64,000 nucleotides of DNA from Sipunculus nudus. Lineage: Eukaryota; Annelida; Sipuncula; Golfingiida; Sipunculidae. The notes under the pieces are model-generated. The model searched no databases, was not told the origin of the DNA, and saw only the letters and a program-made list of their open reading frames with translations. The position numbers were made by a program, and so were the translations under genes. The stretch is taken from assembly GCA_026874595.1 (NCBI GenBank), contig CM049310.1:20002058-20066057 (forward strand). The letters are read 5' to 3'. Of this stretch, positions 12,631 through 25,031 are shown piece by piece. Positions within the stretch are counted from its first letter, which is position 1; the number at the start of each line of letters is the position of its first letter.

Positions 12631-12993
12631 TCACTTTTTGCCGCCATGTTCCATCTGCCAAGCATTTTCGAGCTGGTCACGCATGGTGTTTAACTTCTGT
12701 TGGTAATCCCTTTGTAAGTTTCGTATTTCTCTCGTACAGTCCTGTTGAAGGTCGACAAGGGCCTGCTGGGCCTTGAGGCCGAACTCGATAGCCTGGCGTC
12801 GGTCTTGGCGTATCATCTCTTCACATCGAACATCAAGTTTTGTTTTCTCTTGCTTAAGGTACTGATCAAGCTTGCGTTGTTTGTTAGCCAGCATCTGGTC
12901 GTACACGTCTTTTGTTCGTCTCAGGGTTTCGATGTAATCTCTTCCTTCGGCCACGTCGAGATCCACAGTTACAGGATCCATTTTGTTCTCCAT
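12631..12993 (-). CDS. Small coiled-coil protein, unrecognised
   Basis: An intronless frame of 120 codons with an in-frame stop just upstream, so it is complete. The first ATG has weak context; the second (codon 5, after MENK) has A at -3 and G at +4 and may be used instead. The product is almost wholly helical and charged (for example RRTKDVYDQMLANKQRKLDQ, then EIRNLQRDYQQKLNTMRDQ). It is predicted to form one long coiled coil from about residue 20 to 112, with no signal peptide or membrane segment. GC content is clearly higher than in the flanks, which supports coding. No family is recognised. It could be a single-exon gene, a retrocopy, or the last exon of a larger gene. Confidence 0.6.
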   Translation of the reverse strand: MENKMDPVTVDLDVAEGRDYIETLRRTKDVYDQMLANKQRKLDQYLKQEKTKLDVRCEEMIRQDRRQAIEFGLKAQQALVDLQQDCTREIRNLQRDYQQKLNTMRDQLENAWQMEHGGKK

Positions 12994-12999
12994 AGAAAT

Positions 13000-14810
13000 A
13001 TTAATCCCTTTCTTTTACAATCAGATATAATTAATTCATCAAATATAATGTTTCACGTTGCAATTGTTGATAGGATATTCCTCTCTTTTCACAAGGAATG
13101 CAATCGTCTGTTGGATTTTTTATAAGTCACAGGTGAAATCAATATAAAAGCATTTCATCAATCAGAAAATAAAATTATTTTCCTATTCCACGGATTCCTA
13201 TGCCACGGTCCTCATACCTGCCATTAAAGCAAATAGTATCTAACAACAGTGAATAAAGTTACGTAGCACATCGTTATCTTGTCAATTTGCTCGAAGCTGA
13301 CAAATAATTCACTTGTTATGGATAAAATATATTACTCAGTTGGTAACACACAGCAGACGACTTAAACGAGCTCAGAGGTAGTAAAAGTAATTTTTCATCG
13401 TTCCGACATAAAACAGTTAGTTGTAATAACATTAACAATAAAAGCTGTTCATATAATTTCACATTGTTTTGTTACCACTGTTTTTTCTTCCTTCTGAATG
13501 CTCTGAATGAAATCAAATCTGCATTGGTCGGTCACTTGTATAAATCAAATCCTTTCTCATGATGCTATTTTCCTAAAAGATTCTCCTGTTCACATTTAGA
13601 AATTCAGCATACTCATATGCTCCCTCTTTCACGGGTAAGTTATTCCGATGTATACATGTACATGTATTTAACAAAACGGCAAAGTATTATCGTGAGGCGT
13701 CTGAGAAGTATAACACTTCCAGCATAATGTGGTCAGGGCTGTGACTGGTCTGATGACGATGAAAACGGGCACCTGTAATGCTTCCAGACCTGTAGCCCAC
13801 TTCTCCTAGGGGTAGTGCCTTATGATTAGCTGCCTGCATGGTTACTCTCAGGTAGGCCACAGTCTGTTATTGCCGTCGCAGCCTCAAGCAGTCCGTCAAT
13901 ACACCCCAGCTCAGCCAATCCAATTAAGTCAATGCTGTGGCTGATTTGCCAACCCCTTTCAAGCGCGCGCCGTTTTGTGGTATCTAGGCAACGTAAAACA
14001 ACAAAATTATATTAGCCCCGCTCTGTGATGCAGCGTCTAGAAAGAAGGAAAGTCTCACACGGATCTATTATTGATAGAAACTTGTTATTCAACCAATAAT
14101 GGAAATTTGTATTTGTGGTAAATGTTTTTAGTAGATGTTATCGTTCAGCGATAATTAGGTTTCCTTCATACATCACATTTCCCTATTAGACCAGGGGAAA
14201 CGGTTATCTGCTCATCACCCATAAACTTCTATAGACATCAGTGTTTTATTGTTATTGTTTAAATATATTTTTTAATATCTAAGCCATCGGGGCCACATTC
14301 CCCTCTAGACTTAATTAACAATATTACAAGAACAAACATGTCAGATATACAATCCCCTTGGTTCCCATTAGCAGATGATCGATTTGGCAAAACGAGATGT
14401 CAAATTCAAACATGATTATTCAGTATTAATATCGGGGGGCGGATCCAGCTTTCCAAAAAGAAGAGGTTCACTGATAGACGGAAAATATGCAAACGAACCA
14501 TTTATGTGAATATTTATATATACCCTACTCGTCATGGAAGGGATATTCTATTATATACTGCGTGTATTAGTAAAAAAAATGAATTTACTTTTGATATGTC
14601 ATCTTGGATCACCACTGTTAATATTCATTAATGTTGTTTCGGAGTTTTCTGAGTAACAATATTCTTCATGGTTGATCAGAGGCGAAGTATTCCTGGGAAC
14701 ATGGCTTACACACGTACACTCTTCCCTAAATACCCCACACACACATACACATCAGGGCTTTCAGGAACGCGGGCGTAAGCGTCTGTGACGCGCGAAACTC
14801 ACTCTCACGC
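13000..14810. other. Intergenic, upstream of the coiled-coil ORF
   Basis: No gene recognised. 13700-14030 is GC- and CpG-richer than its surroundings and contains a CCAATCCAAT box near 13915, so it could include a promoter for the minus-strand ORF. At 14434-14448 is GGCGGATCCAG, which resembles one end of the MITE at 22892-23078. Confidence 0.35.
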
Positions 14811-14826
14811 TATATGGTTCCAAGCG

Positions 14827-15225
14827 TCTGGCTGGATGCCAAATTTCTGCCTGTTGCACTGAGAGGATCAAAGTTGGTTTATGTTGCAATGACTGCCTAT
14901 TGCCGAATACCTAAAAAGTCTCAATTTTGTAAAAACACTGTGCTTACAACTAACCCTTAGATTTCACTCTAATCAAACAAGTCTGGACGCGAAATTTCTG
15001 GCTGTCGGAGCAAGAGGACCAAAGTTGTTTTTTTTTTTGTGGAAGTGACTGCCCATGCCGAATACCTAAAAAAAGTTAATTTTGTAAAAACACTGTGCTT
15101 ACAACTAACCCTAAGATTTCACTCTAATCAAATAAGGCTGGACGCGAAATTTCTGGCTGTTGGGCCGAGTGGGTCAAATTTGGTTTTGTTGCAGTGACTG
15201 CCCATTGCCTTAGGGTAACATTAGG
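14827..15225. repeat. Direct repeat, three copies of about 145-161 bp
   Basis: Three diverged copies begin near 14832, 14993 and 15138 at a block like CTGGACGCGAAATTTCTGGC. Each continues with a shared segment including TTTTGTAAAAACACTGTGCT. No coding potential seen. Confidence 0.75.
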
Positions 15226-15429
15226 CTTATTCCTTGAGTACATCCACTCTGCAACGATCAGCCACACAGGCCACGGAAACACTGTCCACAAAATATAATA
15301 TTGAAACTGTGTTGAAAATACTTCACAATACCTCTATATCTCCGATGTTTCTATCACTAACCACCAACCTTCTCTTGCGTCACCGCGTAAACCCTTTTAC
15401 CCCTCAGTTTCTGGTCAGCTAACACAGCG

Positions 15430-16395
15430 GAAGACCTTCCGGATCACCGCTCATTCAAGACAGACAACTAGACAGAATAATTACACACAACCATAAACTT
15501 CTAAGTCATTCCCTGACCTCCTATTGGCCACAACGCTCCGGGAAATTTCTCCGGGAAATTTTTCTCGACTTAGGTTGACTTTTCGAAGCTTTAAATGTTA
15601 ATACATGTACGATTGAATGCAATTGGCTGAAAAGATAGTCATGATAAGAATATCATTCTCTGTAATGATATACTGTACAAACTAAAAGCAGTAAATGTGT
15701 TACCGAATAAGGCCATCCGATCAGTGCAATAGATAATGACATTCACATGAACAATATCCACAATATATACCAAGCCCAAATGATAACGCCTCCCCGACAA
15801 CAACATTTAAAATCTAACTAGAAATTTGCTCTCAGAGAGGCAGCGCATTCCCCAATATCGCCTTGTCAAAAATGTAGCATTTTTCTCCAGAAGGTGATCC
15901 AGATCACCCCTAAAAACTTATCAATTGTTTCTTTGTAGCATTGCCAAGCTATCCTAAAAAAATATAAGATATCCGTTTATATATTTTTGAGTAATGTTGC
16001 TAACCGAAAGACAAACCAACGCCAGCAATAACATAACCCCCGCCCCTTGACCTAGGTTATAAAGACCTACTAACCTAATCAACATAAATTATGAGATTTG
16101 TGTATGTCAGCTGCAAGGTTAACAGACAATTGGGAAAATAAATACTCTGCAGCTGGCGAAGAAATGTTCACCACTGAACAAATGAAATGAAATTCTCATC
16201 ATCTACATCTTGTTAAAAGGCTAAGTAAAACCGAATAAACCTTGTGTGGTTCACATAGAATATACGTGAGACTTTTGTAAGGAATTTTTACCTGCACCAG
16301 AGGCCAACAAGCCTGCCGTGGGCCAGCGGGCAGGCTGTCCAGAACCCCAGGAGCAACACATGTTAAGTCACTGGGGCACCACACCAAACCCTCTT
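15430..16395. other. Intergenic, no gene recognised
   Basis: Unique-looking AT-rich sequence. Short frames only. Confidence 0.35.
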
Positions 16396-16399
16396 GAAA

Positions 16400-16415
16400 G
16401 GGGGGGGGGGGGGGG
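16400..16415 (+). repeat. G16 homopolymer
   Basis: An uninterrupted run of 16 G just upstream of a family C head. It could form a quadruplex and is liable to length errors. Confidence 0.8.
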
Positions 16416-16440
16416 TAACTAAAATAATACAACTGCATAT

Positions 16441-16473
16441 AACAAGTGACCCATGGATCATGACGCTCAGCTG
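16441..16473 (+). mobile_element. Composite repeat head, family C
   Basis: Begins AACAAGTGACCCATGGATCA and ends in GCTCAGCTG, matching the heads at 25484 and 45209. No matching tail was found downstream, so this copy is truncated or its end has diverged. A related head-like sequence (AACAAGAGATCCATCTGCAA) starts near 16658. Confidence 0.5.
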
Positions 16474-17586
16474 ACAAGCATGCTTTATGATATTATGGGA
16501 TGACATTCACAATTTGAGTGACATATGAAGAACTTGCCAAATTGGCAAATTGTTTTCAACTATTGCTACTCATGGATATAACTCGATGGCCAAAAATTAA
16601 ATATATATTTACTTAGCTAACAGGAATAAACAATCAATACATAGTTGCATATAACAAGAGATCCATCTGCAACGATGCTTCACATTTAAGACTGACAATC
16701 ACATTTGGAGCACTTGCGAATTTTGTTCAAACTTTGTAGGAAGACAGAACCATACGTTTGGTCATTGCAAATTATTTGATGGTCCAAGCCCTGCAAGATA
16801 TATAAAATGCTTAATTAACAGGGTTATATGCTGATACGTGAATGGTGGTTTATAAGCAACGCTCTCAAAATAACCAGTAAATATACCAAGAATGAAAATC
16901 AGTTTTAGATGATGGCACCACTGATGTCATACAGTGGATAAAGCTCTCTATAATCAAATTTCAAGGCAATATGTACGTGATTTTTTTTTATGAAATTATA
17001 TGAATTTTAGCTCAATATGAGCCAACCGTATGTAGTGAAATATATAGACATTCTTGAAAATCTCTTGGCTCGATCTTGTCCAAATTTCTGCAGAGTTACA
17101 GGAGCACATGTCTGCGTAATAGATAAAATTTCATATTTAGGTCAAACACGAGAAAATGATTGTTTTGCAAAGACTCAGACATAACTGCTACTTCCTTGTC
17201 TCATAATATATATACCATATACATACCAGGTTGCAGGACAATTCATGAGACTGTTGCTGAGAAAGTGGTACAGTTGTATTTGGCAGTCTCGAAAAAGCAA
17301 TTGAAATTGAAATAAAATACTGGTGGCACCACCAGTCTGGTGCAACTCATAAACCTAAAGCCTAACTAGTCAATCAGAGTGAAATTTTACAACTTTCTGA
17401 AGAAATGAATGAGCCGATTTGGTTAAATGTTGAATGCAGACAGGAGTGTATCTGTAAATGAGGCATCTTGTTTGAATTTTGTGATCCAATGGTTAAACAA
17501 AGGACACGCGCCGTCCAGTGTTATAGAGAAAGAGGGGAGATTTCGGGGTCTTTTTCAGTCGGCAAATTAAATTCAATATCGGCATG

Positions 17587-17587
17587 A

Positions 17588-17634
<47 letters not shown>
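17587..17634. repeat. (CA)n-(TA)n microsatellite
   Basis: About 10 CA units run directly into about 14 TA units. Simple repeat. Confidence 0.9.
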
Positions 17635-17639
<5 letters not shown>

Positions 17640-17699
17640 ATTACACATGTATTTCTAAAGCGCAAAATTCACACATATAGCATGTTCTAATGCGCTTTA

Positions 17700-19260
17700 C
17701 ATAAAAAGAGGCAAGTATAAATTTAAATGACACAGCAGGAATCTATAGAAGAATAGGTAATGATAGCTAAAAAACTAGATTCGATAATAAATAATGATAA
17801 TAAACTAAAATATGATATTACATCTCATCAGAGTTTTCCTGCTTGATGTAAAATATTTATAACCGGGGCATAATGTCCTTAGAAACTGAGGCTCTGGACA
17901 GGCAGCCAGTGCAGGTCGGCTAACACAGGGGTTATGCTGTCAAAACGACTTCCCTTGTAATGATCCTAGATCAATTGACATGGAGTGATATATATATATA
18001 TTAGTTTAGTGGTCCACAACAACTCAGTCCCTAGGACCCGTGCTTTATAGACCAGGAGCCCCTCATAAATCTAATTAAATTGACAAGGAGTGATATTGTA
18101 TGTATATAAGACCGTCCGGTTCCGTCTGCTTACAGTTTGGCCAGATTTTTATCAACATGTCGTTTTACCTACACAAAACCCATCAAATATACCTAAAACA
18201 TATCCTCCGAGCAGTGTCCCTTTCACAACTTTGGGCATTAACCTTTGGGGATCTTCTGAAAGACACTATTGTAGTACAAATGTTACTCTTTGATATAATC
18301 AAGAGGTCAATACCTGTAGGGAGACATGAGAATTTCGTCTGTACCGAGCTTACACTGGTTTGTCGTCAAAGCTTCGTCATTGTCGCGGCACGTATTCGTG
18401 AGGCAGCTGATCGGAATTTTTTTCTCTATATTCATGTTACTTCCATATGGCTTGTAAACATTATCTTGCGCAATGGATGGTGATCCCATTCCACTATAGA
18501 AACGTGAATTAATTAAGGGAAAAACTATGCATAAGTCCGAATAAGCATGCCGATCTTAATGTAGTTTTTTTTATGGAAAAGATCAAATCATGGAGGCATG
18601 CTGGTGCTACAGGAAGCTGCTCGCCTCTGATCCGGACATTGGTGAACAGCCTTGCAGCAGCTACAAATATGCAGGAAGGACAATCAATATATTGAGTTAT
18701 TGACGAAACCTTCGTATATACGGTAGGTGCTTTAAGGATGGGCCAGGGTTTTGGAAAAAAATATGTCAGAAAACTGAGAGATATCAAGAAGGAAAAGTTT
18801 GTTATATGTATTTTTTTCACCCACAGACCTCTAATACAGTTTTCCACAGTTGCTTGCCAACAGAAAATCTAAATCGGGGAGGTGGGTGGGTAGGATCTGT
18901 TACTATTACCGAGACGTGTAGTTGTTGAATTTTCTTACATGCTGACCAGACAGCCAGGCAGCGGACGCAGAGTAAACTGTTACGGAGAAGTGGTTGTATT
19001 ACTCTGTGGTAGCCCATAGCTTCCGTGCTCTCGCTCTCTCCATACGCTTCGTTTCCCTCCGCTGATATATACGCCGCATTATAACATGCAGTTAACTCTG
19101 TAGGAGAACACCCAAATGCTTGGTTAAAAGTTCTTAAGATATTGCAAACGATAGTGGCGGCCCTAATTTGCATTTCAAAACTGCCAAAAGTCGTAATGAG
19201 AAGATTAATCTATAATGTACACGGGGCATCATATCATCACAAATCCATCTACAGCTGGCA
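17700..19260. other. Intergenic with unrecognised frames
   Basis: Frames of 127 codons (18100-18483, plus) and 118 codons (19173-18817, minus) occur in a slightly GC-richer stretch. Neither shows a domain, signal peptide or repeat I can name. I do not call them genes. Confidence 0.3.
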
Positions 19261-19265
19261 CTGAG

Positions 19266-19436
19266 ACAATGCTTCGAGAAATATACAATGCCTCGAGAAA
19301 TATGCAATGCCTCGAGAAATATGCAATGCCTCGAGAAATAGACAATGCCTCGAGAAATAGACAATGCATCTAAAAATAGACAATGCTTCGAGAAATAGAC
19401 AATGCTTCGAGAATTAGACAATGCCTCGAGAAATGA
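19266..19436. repeat. 19-bp minisatellite, nine copies
   Basis: Nine units of consensus ACAATGCCTCGAGAAATAG, most containing the palindrome CTCGAG or a one-base variant. 19 is not a multiple of 3, so the frames read across it (for example SRGIVYFSKH repeats on the minus strand) are by-products. Confidence 0.92.
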
Positions 19437-19692
19437 GGCAGCAAGAGAAAGACTATTAACTAATCTCTGCAATTTTCTTATGTCGTTATTAAGAAGAGCT
19501 CATTTTAAATATGCCCATGTTTGGCAAACGCAACCGCTGTGACCCGCGTACTCTTGGCAGGTCCACAGCATGGCCTGATTGTCACCTTTTGTTTTCCTTC
19601 TGTAAAGCTTACAGTTGATATTCATGGCATCACATCTGGTTCTCATGAACTGAGCTCCCTAGGCCATGTGCCACTTCATGCCTTCATTTGCT

Positions 19693-20065
19693 AAACTATT
19701 CATTTCTTGCTGCCGCAGGTGCCATAGCATCCCCAGACAATCAACCCCCCCCCCCCCCCAACCTTGAAGATTATTCAGGGGCGTCAATAAGGGGGGGGGG
19801 GGGATGGTCAATGTAATCACCCCCCCTCCCCACTTTTCAGAGAGAATAATATTATAAAATTGCAAATAAAATATATTAATTATTAGAATTAAAGACTTTG
19901 GATCTATTGACTTAAAAATGTTATATCAAAACCTTGCTTAAAATTAAAAAATAGCTTATTTTCTAAATCATTATAATTATTTGAAATAAGATTAAGTATA
20001 TATATATTATAATAATTATAAATATATATATATATGATTGAATGTCACTCAGAGATGTTGAAAAA

Positions 20066-20104
<39 letters not shown>

Positions 20105-20995
20105 ATATGTGCGTGTGTATATATAAACAAAGTCATCCCCCCCCCCACCCTGCAAGAAAAATTGATGCCACTGGTTATATTCAAGGTCAAGACCACCCTC
20201 TTAGGAGAGGTCATGAAACCAATTTAAATATACCTCATTCCATAACCCATATCTATTTATATGCATAATATGAAGGAAATCTGCCTAATAGTTTTTGACT
20301 TGTAATCGTCACAGTACTATCAAGTGGCATTGGTGGGGTTTTAAAAGGAGCGAAAGCAAGAAAATGACACAAGGTGGCGCAACCTGTCTTCTGCAGAAGA
20401 CTAGCTATCCAAGATCTTTCAGTAAATTCACCTTTGGATCAATCCATGAATCCCTTATTAAGATAATTAAGATTTTGTGATTTCACCAAATATTGAAATA
20501 TTCAAAGTCAAGCCCACTGTCATAGGAAAGTTCATGACCCCAATTTAAATATATGTCATCCCATAACCCATATCTATGTATATGCATAATATGAAAGAAA
20601 TCGGTCCATTAGTTTATGATTTATAATGCTCACAGTATAATTAAGTGGCAATGATGGGGGTATTCAAAAGCGTGAAAACAAGAAAACGATAATAGGTGGT
20701 GCCACCAGTTATTGGTACATGACAAAGCCATCCAAGATCTTCCGTCAACTTGAATTTTTTATCAATCCATTGAGTATTCTTTTAGATATTTAAGAATTTG
20801 TGTGATATTCAGCAAAGTTAAATCTATTAAAGGTCAAGGTCACTCTCCTAGTAAAGGTCATGACCCAATATTATACAGGATTCATCCTCTCACCCGTATC
20901 TATGAACATGTCAAGTTTGGTAAAAATCTGTGAAACCTTTCTCGAGTTATCTCGTCCAAAAGAAATCTCTGTGGCAGCGGCGCAACCGTGCCCTA
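19693..20995. mobile_element. Composite element, family A, second (truncated) copy
   Basis: The head at 19693-19740 shares CCGCAGGTGCC and the word ATCCCCAGACA with the complete copy at 59984-62906. The interior holds a C14 run (about 19746-19759), a G-run near 19790 and a (TA)n tract at 20068-20096. It also has three diverged units of about 335 bp carrying TCAAGGTCAAG and AAAGGTCATGACC, at about 20180, 20505 and 20840. These units are also present at 62340 and 62670. The tail hairpin is missing. Confidence 0.6.
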
Positions 20996-20999
20996 ATAT

Positions 21000-22880
21000 A
21001 TTATTATATTAGTGATATTATTTCACAGCTAAATTAAAGAAAGCAATCTGATCAAACTTTATTTTAAATATTAATTCTGCAATGAAATGTGATGATAATA
21101 AATGCATTCTCTTTCAAAAACACAAGAAGTGAATCATTAGGTATAATCATTTATTCATAATTGCTTACATAACAAATACAACTGAGTCTAGCACTTATAC
21201 TGGAACAGTGTGGTGATTTCTGGAATGTCCAAATAAGTTTGTCATACGGGAAATATCACACTTATAATTATAACCGTTAAACCATATGCTTCATGTCTCC
21301 GTTACACTCTCCTTCCTCTCAGTATTTCTGTTATAGCGAAGGTCTTGCATAGTCTTGCATATCATTATGAATTAATAATACAAGCCACGAAAATCATGAC
21401 AAATAATATTTCTTAGAACAACCAAAAAAAAAAAAACCTGGCAATCGCTTCCAAAAATATCAAGTAATTCTTGCTAGTAAGGTGTTACTGCCAGGCAGTA
21501 TTTTAAGAGTCCTTGAAAGTCAATAGTGGGACAGGGGTACTTGTTTATAATGAAAGGATCCGACGTGTCTTTACCCCATGTATGTCAGAAGTCTTCTTCA
21601 GTAACACTAGACACCCTGACAAGTAACCAATATCAACTCCACCATGACCCCAGACTCATTTATTGCAATGACGGGCACCTGATCAATATTTGCTGTACCC
21701 TGAATACCATTTTTTTGGTCCAAGGACCAGTATTTAAACAACTGTCAGATCAGGTAGACATCTCAAATCTTCCCTTGATTAAAGCTTGATTAAAGCTGTG
21801 TTTTACCCCTGACCTTCTTAATTCCTGACTGGAGCTGCCCTTCACCACTTATCAGATTCATTTGAAAGTTTATGACTTTTAGATAGTATATTGAAATTGA
21901 AAAATTCCTAACTTTTTCAGCTTTATTCAAATTAAGTACACTGTAACTTCAGTGATGGCAATTCTCTGTGATATTACCATATGATTATTACATCATGGGA
22001 CCACTACTGTATCCATTTAATATCAGCCTAAGTGATATTTGTAGTGTTTGGAATTGCAACGACTGTAGGAATATAAAAGTGATCCTGAATGTTACACATG
22101 GTTATGATTTGCAAATGTCTCATCATATGCTGCTGGAAATAAAAATAATCGTGATTAAAATCCAAATGATTCATATACAGATGTTACACTGCACCCACTA
22201 ACAACCATATTACCTGTGTACACACGCTGAGTTTATTCTGTAAGGTGTTCAGTTTAATGATTCTATTATTCTAGGATATCTATTACTAGGAAGTACAATA
22301 TGGTGACTGCTGTCATTCAGCACACTGAATCTACAGATGAGCAAGTTTTATCAGTCAAAATATGTCAGGTATGACAAATGAAGTGTGTCTAGAAAATTGC
22401 CATATCACCTGTGTACTTTAACCCTTCTGCAAACAAAAAGAATTATACATTTTGAACAAAATGTAATTCTGAGTTGAACACTGATCATCAAAATTTGAAT
22501 TAGTCATCTTAAAATCACATGCCTTTAGTTTGTCTCTTGGTTTCATTTCAATTGCAATAGTCCAATATATATAACGCATCACACTTGAAATCAGGAAACT
22601 ACACAGTTCGGGAGTCAATTAACCTTATCAAGATGAGAACAGCGGACTTTCAGGTACATGGCTTGTCTGCATAAAATCTGTAATTATACAGTGAGTAAAT
22701 ACAGGAGAAAGAAACATGAAAATGATACATGTAGAGTAAAATTTTGGGAACCTACTCTAAATTAAAGATAAAATGCATTGACAAGCATGAAATAAGAGAT
22801 AAATATGTGGATATATGATTACCCTAGTAACTACCTTAGTTAGTTAGCAATTTACCTTACACTTGTATATGCCTATACAA
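21000..22880. other. Intergenic, downstream of SUCO
   Basis: No gene or array recognised. Short frames only. Confidence 0.35.
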
Positions 22881-22891
22881 TATACCTTTTG

Positions 22892-23078
22892 CAGAGGTGG
22901 ATCCAGGATTTGGGAAAAGGAGGGGTCAAAACCAGGAGGACTAATGAAAAAGCCTCAAAAAAGGTCCCCATTTCATGAAAACAGGGTCCAGGTCGCAAAA
23001 ATTGGTCTGAAAGCCTTAAAAAAGGTTGCAGCAGCTGAAAATGTAGGGGTCTGGACCCCTCCTCTGGATCCGCTTCTG
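22892..23078. mobile_element. MITE, 187 bp, with inverted ends and 5-bp target duplication
   Basis: The ends are CAGAGGTGGATCCAGGA and, in reverse complement, CAGAAGCGGATCCAGAGG. The element is bounded on both sides by TTTTG (22887-22891 and 23079-23083), a perfect 5-bp target-site duplication. It is too short to code for a transposase, so it is non-autonomous. A lone end-like GGCGGATCCAG lies near 14438. Confidence 0.8.
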
Positions 23079-23364
23079 TTTTGTAAAGCATGTTCAATGT
23101 ATGTGACTGCCAGATCATCTGAGCACTGTGACTGTGTAAAGGGCCCAGCACTGTCTGGTATTTTAAAGTAAAAACAAGGTACAGCCAAAGACTCCAATAA
23201 GAAATTAAGGATCAGGTAGGTGTAACTGTAAGAATCTGAGATATGACCATATATGAACTAATTTTGCTGAACCACCAAACCTTAACACTTAGTATCAGAT
23301 GTCATCAGTAGGTGTCTCTAGCAGGTTGGAAAAGGTCCATCAAATCTAAAAACAACAAGTAACT

Positions 23365-23370
23365 TTTATT
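23365..23370 (-). terminator. Candidate polyadenylation signal of the SUCO gene
   Basis: AATAAA on the minus strand, about 1.15 kb downstream of the SUCO stop codon, followed by a T/GT-rich stretch (TTGTTGTTTTTAG). Other sites further down cannot be excluded. Confidence 0.4.
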
Positions 23371-24524
23371 CCTGTGACAGGTAAACAACAGATCAGGTAA
23401 ATAAGGATGTCAAAAGATTGAAACTTTCCCATTACTGATAATTTTACACTGACAAGTCTGAAGAATGTAATCCACCATGAAAACACAAGACGCATAAGAC
23501 AAACTCTGTAGAATAAACATACATACACAAAACATCAAACAGTTCATCTTGCACATCTAATAAATACAAATCAAACATTTGTACAAATCAGTTCATCAGT
23601 CAAACGTGTGAACAAAATCAGATATATTTCTGCTCACCACATCACTTTCAAATACAGATTCTGTTAAGGTAAGGCAAGTTCATCTTCACTGTGGCTTAAT
23701 GTCAAGGGTATAAATGACTTAAACCACAGTACCATTTTTCTTATTATTACACAACATTCACACATTTGGGAAATATTGCTGTTTAATCACATGTAGAACT
23801 CCCCTTAACCATATGACCATGCATACAAAGTTCACTGGCAATAGAAACACAAATCACAGCCAACTTAGATTCATTCTGACCGGGTAACCACAATACGTCT
23901 GTACACATCACAGTAAGTGCTGAGGATCATGGATCATTACCATAACCAACTCTAAGTCTTACACGTCTCACTAAAAATCCTGAGGAAGGGCTTAGTGTAA
24001 CAGATCATGACATCACCTACATATGAAATATATGGAGCACATGCATACACAGTAGCTGTAGCTCCATAAACATAAATTACACCAATACCAGTATAGATCA
24101 TTCAGGCAAGAACTGTGACAATTACACAAACTATAATGTATACCAGAGATCAACTACCAGAGATCTTGGCAAATTGACCAAAATCTTTTGAATAAGAGAT
24201 AATTTTCCTATCAGAGAAATACATGAAATGCAAGTGCTTATGTACGTTACTATTAAGTAGTGATAAAGCCATTATAGTGAAGTGTAAAAGCCACCTTGCC
24301 TTCATGCAACAAGTCACAGAAACATTAATTTTGCACAAGCACACTCATGCTCAGACTGGTAGCACCATATTAAAACAGTTGCTTAACTACAAGTGGCAAC
24401 ACAACCATTATCTGCCTAGAACTGTAAGGGCACATGGGTGACCTGTATCATTTGAACAAATTATAACGCAGGATAAAACATGAAAGAATCTGCAGCAATA
24501 TAAGCCCCTAACAGCCTCAAACTA

Positions 24525-25031
24525 TTACTTATGTGGTGCTTTTGGCTTGACTATCCAGTGTTTCCAAGGCTGGCTGCCATCTTCATCTGAGAGATGTCCA
24601 TTCATGCCCGTACCACCCTCCACCCCATTCACAGAAGATTCATACAGCTTAGCAGATCCTGTCTTCCTGCAGTCAGTGTAAGAGGAGGGTTTGTAGCCGT
24701 TCCTGTTGGTGACAGGTACTGACTTGGCACCCCTCACACGGCTAAACTGTGCTCTGGCATGCTGCACAGGTAAATGCCTTGGTTTGGGGCCAGTGTGACT
24801 TGAAGCAGACACAGCACTGTGATTGGTCAATGAGCTGTTTGGAGCAATGTGATTGGTTGTGACTGGTGGTCTTTGATTTTCTTTTGTAGCATCAAAGAGA
24901 AGGCCAGCACTGGAGAGTCTGCTGGATGACTGGTTTGAGCTGACACTCTGAGCATGTAGATTTGATGAGGATGCTGAATGGGACACTTTCTTTTTCTTTT
25001 TCTTCTTCTTGAAAGCTTCATTCGACTGATC
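24525..25031 (-). CDS. SUCO: SUCO exon 18 (last coding exon)
   Basis: Acceptor TTCTAG before 25031, entering in phase 0. It encodes about 168 residues and the stop codon. It opens [16 protein letters not shown], an eight-lysine run like the basic motif in the tail of vertebrate SUCO. The rest is a low-complexity Ser/Asn/Pro/Arg-rich tail ending [10 protein letters not shown]. The tail follows the membrane helix and is presumably cytosolic. Confidence 0.88.
   Translation of the reverse strand, partial: DQSNEAFKKKKKKKKVSHSASSSNLHAQSVSSNQSSSRLSSAGLLFDATKENQRPPVTTNHIAPNSSLTNHSAVSASSHTGPKPRHLPVQHARAQFSRVRGAKSVPVTNRNGYKPSSYTDCRKTGSAKLYESSVNGVEGGTGMNGHLSDEDGSQPWKHWIVKPKAPHK

Noticed and set aside
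18100-18483. 127-codon plus-strand frame as a gene
   Set aside because: No recognisable domain, no codon or promoter support, and an overlapping frame on the same strand.
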